From Branchinecta lynchi (taxonomy: Eukaryota > Arthropoda > Branchiopoda > Anostraca > Branchinectidae): a DNA stretch of 64,000 nucleotides. The notes under the pieces are model-generated. The model was not told the origin of the DNA. It saw only the letters and a list, made by a program, of their open reading frames with translations, and searched no databases. This document shows, piece after piece, positions 12,201 to 24,200 of the stretch (the stretch's first letter is position 1; every line of letters begins with the position of its first letter). Both the position numbers and the translations under genes were made by a program. The stretch is taken from positions 14,968,938 to 15,032,937 of the forward strand of contig JAKZAP010000014.1 in assembly GCA_023053575.1 (NCBI GenBank), in the 5' to 3' direction.

Positions 12201-15200
12201 CACAGGCAGAATAATATGCCAATCAAGGCATTTGATGCTAAACGGATAAGTCTAGACTTAGAAGAATAGAATTTTATTTTGTCAATAGCAGCTGTCACAG
12301 CGTTACCGCCGAACTTTACCTTTTCGTCATACAAAATGAACACTCTATAGTCTTGTCACGAAGGAAAAAAACCCACTAAAAACGGACTAACTGAGCGGTT
12401 ATTGTACAACTCAACAAATGCTGGAACAAAACTCGGACTTACCCTAGCGATATTCCGGCCCTTCTGGCAAGGGTACTCTCCGAAAGGCCGAGATAACGAT
12501 AGAGTATATCTCAGCTGACCTATCTGTTTAGAACCACAAAATATGGCGCTGTTAGTGTAGGAGCAAGGCATACTTAGTAACCAATACGCCAATGAACGAC
12601 ATCTTTGTTAAAGGACACCTGAACAATGAAACCATACTTGAACACACCATGGAGAATGTATTTACAGACATGGCCACGGAGAGCATTCTTCTCCTGAGCG
12701 TGACGTTTTCAAAATAGGCATGTTCGTTTCTGAGCCTCGTTTTTGTTGCAATAGCGCTGCGGCATCGCTGCTGCAGCACTTCTTTGCTTTTGCATAATAT
12801 GCGTTTTTGGATTCACTTTCTTTTTGGTTGAAGCGGCAAGCGCTGCAGCATCTTGCACGGAAGCACGGACTTGGTCGGGGAGCAAGTCCGTGATTCTCGA
12901 GAAGCGCTGCCGTCTTCCTCGGAAGCGCTGCAGTGCAAAAACGGATGTAGAAGGAATCAGTCCGGAATCCGCCGAGAAGTGGACCTGCAGCATGCAACAA
13001 AAACGCGGCTCTGGAGGTTTGCACATGCAGACTCCAAGACAAAATGCGCAGTTCATTCAAATCTTGTACAGCGCTGGCCGGGTTGTATTTGAATTTCTGA
13101 GGTATACGTTTGTGCTTAACTGGTTAAGACATACTCCAGAAGAAGGGTTGATTGGAGACATTTGTTCATTTCTAAAATTGTTGGGTACTCCAATAAGGAA
13201 AGTTGCAACATGGAGCAAAAATCATAGCTTGGAATCACTATTTCGTGTTTGGATTGGGTTGTCTGCAGGCACTATTAAAGGAAGTCATACAGATTAGGGG
13301 TCGGCACCGTTTCTGTTTTTGGCTCAAACAGAAACGGTAAAAAACGGCAAATAAAAAACGGAACAGAAACAGAAACGGTGATAAAAAAACGGAAAACCGT
13401 TTCTGTTTTTCCGTTTTTTTTCCGGAAAAACAGAAACGGACCGTTTTTACAAAAAAACCCGCCGTTTTAACAGGTATTTCTGTTTTTTTTTCCTACTTGT
13501 TTGGGTTTATAAGATAACAGTAAGGCGACCATTACGACAGGAGAAGGTTGTGAGAGAAGGTCGACTATAATTGTGTAAGGTAAAAAAAAAGGACTCTTCA
13601 CCTGTCTAGTAAACTAAGCCCTTTTTTATACCCATGGTCAAATGCTGCGGTATGCTGGCAGGGGTTAGTATGGAATTCATACGTATGTGTACCCCTTTTT
13701 CCCAGAAGGGTACCAGGACCCTTTAAACGCAAAATATTTCAAGGTCAAAAATTAAATACCAAAGTGTTTCAGTTCCCAAAGTACGGTATACTGAGGTCGA
13801 ATTAATAAAATAATATTTAAGTTTTCAGCCCTTTAATAATGAAAAACCCGAAGTTGATCAAAATGCAGAAAAAACCCTTTTCCTGTCATCGCCCCAATCG
13901 TGCAGCAAAAACAGCGTCGTTGTAAAAATTAAATCTCAGGACTAGTTTTTTCATTATAGTGGTATTTGAAGATAATTTACTTTAATAAGATATTTATAGT
14001 CGGTAGAAGCTTCAGATATTTATTACAGGTTTGTTTCCTTCCCCGAAGTTGTAACATAGGATTGAATTGCAGCCTGATGAGGACCCTTGCCAAGAAGGGC
14101 CGAAATATCGCTGATGAAAAATCATAGCTGACGTATCCGTTGTAAACATTGTTTGAATAAACTGATTTCCCTATGCGGAAGAAGGGGTACAATTACGTGT
14201 GAGAACCATGGACACCCCTGTCAGCATGCCCCAGCGTTTTGCATGGGCTTCACTCAAGTGCCATATACCGATCACTTTTCGGTCGATCGGTCGGTCCACT
14301 GTTCCCGAGTTAGGGTACTTCCAGATGTGCTAGGACGATGAAACTTGGCAGGCATATCATGGATCTGACCAAACTAACTTGGAAATACTCACTTCGACGA
14401 TCCGACCACCGTGGGGGGAGTGGTGTGAGGGGGGATCCGAAATACTGACGTATGTATATGTATAACTTTGGAACAGGTGATTGGATCTTAATGAAACTTG
14501 ATATTTCGAACGATCTCGTGTCTCAGACGTTCCATTTCAAGTCCGGTTCGGATACGATGAATGTGGGGAGGTTGGAGGTTGGAGTGCAGGGAGGAGGAAT
14601 CTGGAATCTTGAGGTATATTTAACCTTCGAACGGGTGATCGGATCTTAATGAACCTTGATATTTGGATAGACCTTGTTTCTCGGATGTCCCGTTTCAAGT
14701 ACGGACCGGATCCCATCCCAATGTGAGGGGGTGGGGGTGGACGGGAGTACTGGAAATCTTGTGTCTCGCTTAGAGTGGACTGATCGGGAGACAGAACGGA
14801 CCAGATTCGTGCACTGTGGGGGAGGTTGGATGGGTCCGGAATTCCGGTTATCGCGAGTTAAGGTACTTCCAGGTGTGCTAGAACGATGGAACTTGGCTGG
14901 AAGATTAGAGTCTCGATAAGATTGGCTCACAAATTGTCAGTTTCCAGATCCGACCATCCCTTGAAGTACAGAAATGAACTGCCAGCTCCCTTGAAGTGCG
15001 CACCTTAACAGCAAAGTGAAAAATTACTTTTGATAAACTTTACATTTCATGATCCCCCGAGGGTCCATGATCATTTGCGCCACAACAGTTTTGCTTAAAA
15101 ATTAATTCCTAGCACCCTGAAAGTGCACATCTTTAGCGAAAAGTGGAAAAAAAAACACTTTTGAACATTGGAAAAGTTCCTTAGTTGTACAATTACAGCT

Positions 15201-18200
15201 TTGAAGAAAAGTCTCATCAGAAATGGGAGCTTGAAGGCTTCAAGCTTTCAGTACAAAACGATTCGTGCTTCCTATTGGTTGGATTTCAAAAAATGCGTCT
15301 TAACCGACCAATGGGATGCGAGACTCCGTTTCGCAAAAGTGTTATTATACCAACAAGAAATAGCAAGATTAACGTTTTCAGCAATTAACCAGCTCAGAAT
15401 GGTTATCAAAGGCCGATAATTTAATCTGTAAGTCGAAAGTCCTACCGGTTAGTACCGGTATACCTCCTAATGTTAATTTTATTGTTATGCTTCCTCTAAT
15501 GATGGTGTAAAAATATCCGTTTCGTCGGGTAGGGTGCAATCTCTCTATTCTGACTCAAAAAATCTTTCCTTCCGAAAAGCGGAAAATATCGGTAGATGGC
15601 ATAATCCGCCGGGAGAATAAAACCCGCTAGATTATGGCAGGACGCCAAGCGTACAAGTCGTAACAAAAAACGGAAATTTGGAAAAAACAGGTAAAATAAA
15701 AACAGAAACGGCTAAAACGGTCAGATAAACAAGAGCTACGAGCTCATATGGCACTTGTACGAGTAGGCTGTACAAGAAAGTAGATGAGAACGTCACAAAA
15801 TACACCCGCCATCCAAAAATGCGGTTCGGAAATAGAAATAGGATATTTAGTTTCACTCATTTCTGAGCAGTTCCGGCATCGTCTCGATTGTCTGTAGCAA
15901 ATGCACATGACTGTTCAAACTTTCATCCCAATAAATCCATTTGTTTGATCCCTAGACGTGCGACACGATTTCCGGTACCCACTCTATCTCGACCTACCGT
16001 GGCCGAATCTGGTTCGGAATATAAAAAAATCGACCACCTAAAGCATCTTCTTTTATACCATCTATCAAGTTTCACTCGAATCTGAGCATTTTTGGAAAGT
16101 TCCGGTACCCCCCCCCCCCCCTCCCACCAACGTTGTCGGAGCCGGTTCGGGCCCAATCTCTTAATTCCCTGTTCCTGTCTTTCAAGTTTTACTGAAATTG
16201 GAGCTTAGCCTATCTGCAAGTTTCCAGTACCCCCCCCCCCCCTACCTTGACGGAATTCGGCCCGGACGCCAAATAACAAATCTAGGCCGCATATACTCGG
16301 CACAGTCGAATTTGCATCTCATTCGGTCCATCCGTTTGGTTTTTGTGCTTGTCAAAAGCCCCCCCACCCCCAATTCCCCTAATCGTGGTCGCATATGGTT
16401 CGAACGCATGTTTCACATGTCGAGGCCATCGATTCGTATCACCCATAAAGTTTCACTCGAATCAGACCACTCGTTTGCAATTTATAGAAGTCAATTTCCA
16501 TATTTCTCTTCTCGTGCTCCCCAAAAAATGCTCGGATCTAGGAACGGAAGTTTCCGGGGGTATGTTGTGTCAGGTTCTTAAGTCAAGATAATTCGGGTCG
16601 CTAATATGCCTGCAAAGTTTCGTTGTCGTTTTACAGCTTGAACTATTCTAACTCACGACTACCGGAATTCCAGGAAACCCCTCCAACTCCCCCCACAGAG
16701 CCCCGAAACCATTTGGCTCCTTCAATTTCATCTAGGCCTAATGCTTGTTATCCATTAAGTTTCGTCCCAATCCCTCTGCTTTTAGAGTTTCTCGAGTTCC
16801 CCCTCCCTCCATCCCCACAGGTATCGGACCCGACCCGGACGTGACACTGAACGTCCGAGGCGATAGCTCACCAGACAAGTTTCATTCAAATCCGATCACC
16901 CGTTCAAAAGTTATGCACGCCACTAGATTCCGGACTCCCCATCCACCCACTCCCCCCACGGTGGTCGGGTCGGGGAAACGGCTGTTCTCAAGTCAATATG
17001 TTCGGATCCCTGACATACCTGCCAAGTTTCATCGCCCTAGGACATCAGGAAGTATGCCGAACTCGCGGGATCGCTAGAAATCCGGAACCCGACCCCAACT
17101 CCCCCACAGTGCCCTGATCCGGTCCGGTTATGTCAATGACGTGTCTAGGACTTGTTTTTCCCACCAAGTTTCATTCGATCCCTCCACTCTAAGCGTTTCT
17201 CAAAATTTCCGGTTCCCTCCTCCGACTCCCCCCAGTGTCATCGTATCCGGCCCGGATTTAAAGTGAGATGTCTGAGACACGAGGTCATCCTAAATATAAA
17301 ATTTCATCAAGATCCGATCACCCGTTCAAAAGTTATACACGCCACTAGATTCCGGACTCCCCATCCATCCACTCCCCCCAGTATGGTCGGATTGGGGAAA
17401 CGGCTGTCCTCAAGTGAACCTGTTCGGGTCCCTGACATACCTGCCAAGTTTCATCGCCCTAGCACATCAGGAAGTATGCCGAACTCGCGGGATCGCTAGA
17501 AATCCGGACCCCCCCCCCCAACTCCCCCAGAGTGCCTGGATCTGGTCCGCTTATATCAATGACGTATCTAGGACTTGTGCTTGTTCTTCCCACCAAGTTT
17601 CATCCCGATCCCTCCACTCTAAGCGTTTCTCAAGATTTCCGGTTCCCTCCTCCAACTCCCCCCAGTGTCATCGGATCCGGTCCGGATTTATAGTGGGACG
17701 TCTGAGACACGAGGTCATCCTAAATATAAAATTTCATCAAGATCCGATGACTCGTTGGCAAGATAAAAATACCTCAAATTTTGGCTTCCCCCTCCCTCCA
17801 CTCCCCCCCCCCCCCCAGATGGTCGAATCGGGGAATTGACGATTTCCTATTTAATCTGGTCGGGTCCCAGAGATGCCTGTCAATTTCCATCGTCCCAGCA
17901 CATCAGGAAGCACGGAACTCGCGGGATCACTACAAATTCGGACTTCTCCCCCCCCCCCAGCTCCCCCAAAGTGAGCGGATCCGTTCCGGTTATATCAGCC
18001 ATGTATCTAAGACTTGTGCTTGTACTTTCCACCAAGTTTCATCCGGATCCCTCCACTCTAAGTGTTTTTCAAGATTTCCGGTTTCCCCCTCCAACTCCCC
18101 CCAATGTCACCGGATCCGGTTTGGATTTAAAATGGAGGGTCTGAGACACGAGTTCCTTCCATATATCAAGTTTCATTAAGATCCGATAACCCGTTCGTAA

Positions 18201-21200
18201 GCTAAAAATATCTCATTTTTCCTCATTTTTCCGGATTCCCCCTCCCTCCACTCCCCTCCAGATGGTCGGATCGGGGAAGCGAGTATTTCTAATTTAATCT
18301 GGTCCAGTTCCTGATATGCCTGCCAAGTTTCATCGTCCTAGCTTATCTGGAAGTGCCCGAACTAGCAAAACCGGGACCGACAGACCGACTGACGGACAGA
18401 AATTACAATCGCTATATGGCACTTGAGTAAGCTCAAGTGCCATAAAAACGAAACAGAAACAGAAACGGCATTAAAAAAACGGCTACCTGTTTTCTGTTTT
18501 TCTGTTATTTAAAAAAAAAAACAGAACAGAAAACGGTAGTAAAAAAACAGAAACAGAAACGGTGCCGACCCCTAATACAGATAGGGACGATACTTGGTAC
18601 TCTTCATTCAGGTGTCCTTTAAGTTTCGTTTTGTGTAAAAACTGGGAAATGGAAGGATGGAGCTGAGAAATCCGTGCGGATTCGTGACCCTGAGAAATTG
18701 GAATCTGGCCTGAAAAGCCGAGGATTCGAATTCCCCCAATCTCTGTTGATTGGTCTTGTCCTCGTTACTTACTTGGTTTAAGCGACTTCACGGTCTGACT
18801 AACACTTGAAACCATTCGGTTCACATTATCGCGTCGCCAATCGTCTCTCGCCATTCCACCACCGTACTGAGCAAACGTGGCATCATCAGGGAACGGGTCG
18901 GCGGTGGGATAGGGGTAGAAGTAGTCATCAAAGTGAATACCATCAACATCGTACCTAAACAAAAACCATCAATGTCCATCAGAATAGTCGATAGTATCAA
19001 TGAACACCCATCGGAGATTCCCTGACGACAAATTTTCGCAAATCAGTTATATGAAGTAGTAAGTTTTAGTAGCATATATCAACTTGTTGCCTCTGCATGC
19101 TGCTATCATGAGTCATGACTGGATGCTGCTATCATGAGTCATGACTGGATGCTACTATAGCAAGACTGCAGGGGCGGATCCAGGGGGGGGGGGGGGCGAG
19201 GGGGGCGATCGCCCCCCCTAGACGGGCTGTAATTTTTTTGTTTTGTTTACTGCACTTACGGAAGTCTGCATTAATGCATGTTCTAACTACTGTAACTAGA
19301 CTCTAGAACCTTTTACACTACGTTCAACCCACAGCTTTTCCTCTGTCAAGCTAGCCTCGACTATTTCTCACCTCATAGCTCGCTCGTAGCATAGCAACAG
19401 TTCGCCCGGTAAATTTTAGCTAGATTCGAGACGCAACGCAACCGGACCTGGTAAAAACAAACATTTCGTCCCGGTGTATAGTGAAATTTGAACATCCGTC
19501 ATGAGGACTTATTAATGTCGGAAAACGCGGACAAAAGACGCCTTGACAGACAGGTTTGCGAATAGTGGAGCCAGGAAGCTTGAATTTTTCTTGTAAACAG
19601 TTGTAAGTTGATCAAGTACAGTTTTTGTAAGCATTATTGTAATATATGAAAACCACATTTTCGTTAAATAAGAGACCGACCGGGACACTTAAAACACGAA
19701 AAAAAAATCAGCCTTGTGGCCGACAAAAAGGCCACTACCCCCACTCTTTTCGGTAAGAATCGCCCCCCCCCTAGAACGAAAGGCTGGATCCGCCCCTGCA
19801 AGACTGGTATACTGCTGGATACTAGCCTACTGCTCGCGATATCCTAGTCTGAAGCACGTCAAATGGGACTACTATATTTTAATGCGTTCCACTTTTCCGT
19901 ACAACTACACACACAACTATAAAGGCTACAATTGTCATCAGTACTGGAAGACGATCGTAATAATAACTATAATAATGACATCAAAAAGGCTTTCGTCATA
20001 TCTGATGGCGGTGAACAAAATCAGCTGACATTTATTTCAGTGATACTTCGGCCCCTTGGCAATCTGATCCGATATTTGCACATTTAATGTGTAGGCCTAC
20101 TGATGCTGCTTCTACCACGGTCGACTCTTTAAAGAACCCGTCTTGCTTTCACTGATTTCATATCCCCAGTTACGACGTACGTGGTCTACTGACCACTGAA
20201 ATCTCCGTCTTTGCAATAGGTGAACCACTTTGAGCGTGTTCAACCCTACTTACCGTAGTTACTACGCATGACGTCACGAATTCCGGCTTTTTGCCGTCAA
20301 GGCTGGAACGATTTTTCTAAATTCCAGCAGAATATCATGCCACGGGCGAATCCGACCAATCACGACCAATTACTACGCTCCCGAGTATGGTAAGCAAATA
20401 GTTACTATTTCGAGAAGGTTGGAACGGTCAGCGTAGTAACTTTTTGTGAGGCTGGAACGAAAATAGTAACTAATAGTTACTATTGTTAGAAGGATGGAAC
20501 ACGCTCTTCATTTGAATTTTTCTTTTTCCAGCGACAGTCGAGATTTTCATGGGTTGCCAGTCAATAGCTTTTTTATTTGTCTTCAAACGTCCAGGAATAG
20601 AAGTCCTCTCTCTGGATGACTATGATTTCGCTGTGATTTCTCAGCATTTAACCACGGCGAGCTTTAGTTTTAAGCTTCAAAAATCCCCGCCTTTCGATAG
20701 TTTTCGTTTTGCGTTGTTCCTGCCGAGCCGAGTTCGACAGTCTAGTACCACAAGCAAAAAGCTTCAAGTCCGCCAACAACTCTGTCAAAGGGCATTTTCA
20801 TTCTGGAGGACTTGGTAGGCGACTGGTCTATCACGTCTTCGGACTCATTTTCTTTCCAAAAAACGATAAGCTACAGAAACTTGTCACTATGCTTGGCTGT
20901 TCTCCCTTTTTGACCACGGCATGCATATTTTTTAAAAAAACTGCTATGAATATCCGCTATGGGGAACGGGACAACAAGAAAATCGCTAATTTCACGGGAC
21001 AAGGATTGGTATTCTCAGAAACAATATTTCTCACCCATTTCATCGTGAAATTTCTAGTAAGAGTTGTACAACAAAGAACTCTTAAAGGACCCCTCGCACT
21101 ATTTACTATTCAACTTACAGTATTTTAAAATATTTGAATAGTCTAAAACTAGGCTGTGCCAACAAATAACCCACGGTGTTGGCTGTTTTAAGCCTTCTTC

Positions 21201-24200
21201 AAGACTCGTTAACTTACAACGAAAACAGGGAAACAATTTCCATAACCGGTTTTTCTGACGGAAAATTCTTTCGCAGACAACCGTCGACAGCGTGCTACAC
21301 ATCGAGAGCAAAGCACGGCAAGTGAGGAAATCAGCCCGGTTTTGTTAGAGGTACGAAACTGGGGTCTCCGGGTTTATAAATATATGGAGTGATTAAGGAA
21401 GGTCGCGTTAGTATTATAGGCAAGACAGGTCCTTTAAATCTTACCTCTGCAAAATATCGCTGATTACAGCGACCAGTTGGTCAACAACAATTGGCGCACC
21501 AGGGTCCATCCATAAGTAGTTGCCATAGACGTAGCAGTTAGAAGCCAAGTTCGAGCGACAGGGATGGCTTGCGGCGAGTCCGGACGTTCCGGGAGACAGA
21601 TTTGCTCTGTATGGGTTCAGCCAGGCATGAACCTAAGGTATGAATAATCTTTCAAAAAGTATACACACCGCATGATCACTCTCGACTCCAACTACTACTA
21701 TCTCTGACAGGCACCCGATACTGGAGTAAATCAGGTTTCTTTGGAAACCAGCAGCCGCTTTAGAAACTGAGGTTATAACAACCAGCTCACCGCGACTGCG
21801 TTTTGCCGTTAAGACGCTGCGGTTTCGCGTTTTCAGCCAACGAATTTGAGTCTGCGGCGGAAGGCGGTACAATGGACGAAGTCTGTTTGAAACAAAGGTA
21901 AGCTGGAGCCTGGCAGTGATGTATACACTGAAGTGACGTACATAACTGATGTATACAGAAACAGAAATTCAATACATATCCCTAGTAAATTTCAAGCAGT
22001 TAAAATAATCTGTGACATTGCAAAAGGTTCCCGATTCTAACAATTGCTTGCAGATTAAAATTTACCGGATTTTCTTCAGTCTCCCCGCCCCTTTTCACAA
22101 ACTCATTCCTTAGCCCCTTTTTCCCGTGTAATAGGTGGGGACCAATGATGTTAAGCATACCTCAATGCCTCTCGCGTGAGCTTCGGCAATGGTCCACTCC
22201 AAAGGATCCCAAAAGGGAGATGGTGCTGCTCCCTGCGTGCAAGTCAAATAACGACTCCAGGGTTCGATAGGAGAGGCATAAAAGGCATCACCAGATGTCC
22301 TAACCTAGAAACAAAATATACATAGTCAGCGGTCATATATGCAGTCAGGGGGTAAACTGAAAAAGAACAATTTTATGTTTTCGACCGGAAGACTGGGAGA
22401 TTTAAAGCACAGCTCTTTTCAGAAATTACTTTTTCACGATGATGGTCCGCAAGTCAGAGCTAGCGTTCCAGTGAAGTTATTAGGAGTAACAGCGATAACA
22501 GGAGGGGCGAGCGCTGTATTGTGGTAGTTATCACACTCTCTGGAACGAAAATAATAACAACAGATAACAAACGTCATCACTCTTAAAGAAGTTCCTATAG
22601 AACCGATAGTTATTATCGCTTCTGATGCTCGGGACCATCATAAGTTAATTGTAACGATCGCAATAGTCGCGGAGCGAAAATAATAAGTGGGAGGAGCCAA
22701 TTTACTCATTACGGCAGGTTCTGCAACGGCAATAATAACAAGAATAGTAACGATCGTAACTAATACTAAGTCGCTGGACCGCTACCAGAAATACCCATGC
22801 TTGCCTAACCAATCAGAGTATCTTGTTAGTCCGTGTCGACTCCAGTCGTACTTCGCTAAAAAAAAAATACTTGTGCAAATGCGCACTGTGGTTAAATGCT
22901 GAAATGTCAGAGCAAAATCCGAGAGAAAGGACTTTTCTTCTAGGACGTCTCAAGACAAAAATAAAGTTATATTTGACGATGCAAAACGGATAAGTCATTT
23001 CGGCCCTTCTTGGCAAGGGTCCTCTTCAGGCTCAAGCCGCTCAATCTGGAAAATGAACGTGAACACGTTCATTTTCCAGCTTGCAGTCAGCTTGGGCTGA
23101 AGGAATATTTAAAAATAAAGTTCATGAATGGCAAACCCCAGAAAATCTCGGCTATCGCTGAAAAAGCGAAGAATTCAAATAAGTGGTTCACACAAATTTT
23201 GTAAAAAGGGAGATAGGCCATAAGCGATTAGCATACCACTATCACTGGGGTGAGGAAACGGTGAGCGAGGGGTCTTTTAACCGTAAGTTCCAATTTAGAC
23301 ACAAAAGTGCGAGGCCGTTGCCGAATGGCGTCATTATCCAGATATAACCGAGGGATGAACCCCTCTACCCCATGAACACACACCACACTGCTGAAATTAC
23401 TCATTAAAGAAGCGTCTCTAAAGTGGACGCTGCCCTTTTTCTCTACTCATGAGCGACCCCTAACACAAGGCTCTCCTTTCGTCATTCACAAGAGTAAGCA
23501 TAGACCTATCCTATTGCCATCCAGTTTGATCCGGGAATGATAAATGTACGGCCGCAAAATATGCTCTTTCTCCTAAAACGAACTCTAGGATACTCTCTAT
23601 TTACTGATTAGTGTACAACTTTTCTTCCACCAGTTCCAGACACAACAGCAAAACTGCGAATGTATTCACTTCCTTTCAGGTTGTGAGCTACAGTATCCCT
23701 AAGAATTTCGATTACCGCCTTTCAGTCTGTTGTGTGGCACCACAGCTCCGAGATTTTGAATATCTCCACTGACTAAATGAATAATCAAGTAAACAATTAG
23801 TAACGGCGTATTTTTTAGCTTAAGGATTTTGCCTTCTAGACATCTAAATCATATGAGTGTTTTATGTCTTCTCTCGCTTCTCCTTCTTGTTCCGACAACC
23901 GTAGCTCTACAGAAGAGAAATGCTTGAACTGATGCAAGAAATTTTGATTCCGATTATGGCACCCAACAAATGTTTTTTTTTTTTTGTCAAGCGATACTGC
24001 AGGCGGATTAGGGTTTTAAAAGGCCAGGTATGGACAAGAACTTAAAGTGAAACCCCTTATGATACCTGCAGCATGATGGCGTTCATGTTGAGTCTCTGCA
24101 GAGCATCCAGGTGGGCAATCATCTGGGATTGGTGAGCACTAGCACCCCCTGCATTGCAAGATGTAGGCCAGTCAATATTGCTAACTGTAGCAATAAAGGC

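Larger units (their letters stand above)
13295..18574. mobile_element. 5.28-kb hAT-like element carrying repeat arrays
   Basis: Terminal inverted repeats TAGGGGTCGGCACCGTTTCTG and its complement are flanked by ATACAGAT on both sides (13287-13294, 18575-18582), an 8-bp duplication. Subterminal regions (13315-13480, 18446-18560) are dense in AAACAGAAACGG words in both orientations. No transposase was found. The interior holds a hammerhead-type repeat (about 14065-14160) and TGAAACTTGG arrays (14236-14950, 15880-18445). Confidence 0.88.
12608..18622. mobile_element. TTAA-bounded MITE, family A, broken by two later insertions
   Basis: Left TTAAAGGACACCTGAACAATGAAACC and right TTCATTCAGGTGTCCTTTAA match the ends of 6505-6921. 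The body follows that copy base by base except where a CTG-flanked MITE (12733-13010) and a 5.28-kb hAT-like element (13295-18574) have been inserted. It sits in intron 6 of the SH3-GHL10 gene. Confidence 0.85.

Noticed and set aside
12445..12495. Hammerhead-like copy (minus strand)
   Set aside because: CUGANGA is replaced by UCGGAGAG and GAAA by GGAA; counted only as a relic of the repeat.
12662..13297. Open frames of 115-157 codons on both strands
   Set aside because: They span the junction of two MITEs; the same sequence recurs at 47869-48285 as MITE only.
16198..18179. Several overlapping open frames of 100-141 codons, proline/serine-rich
   Set aside because: They occur in all three plus frames over the TGAAACTTGG array and repeat with its period; compositional artefact of the repeat, not genes.
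13295..18574. Reading the AAACAGAAACGG-rich ends as a retroviral or LTR structure
   Set aside because: The ends are inverted, not direct; the 8-bp duplication and TAGGGG termini fit hAT; no gag/pol found.
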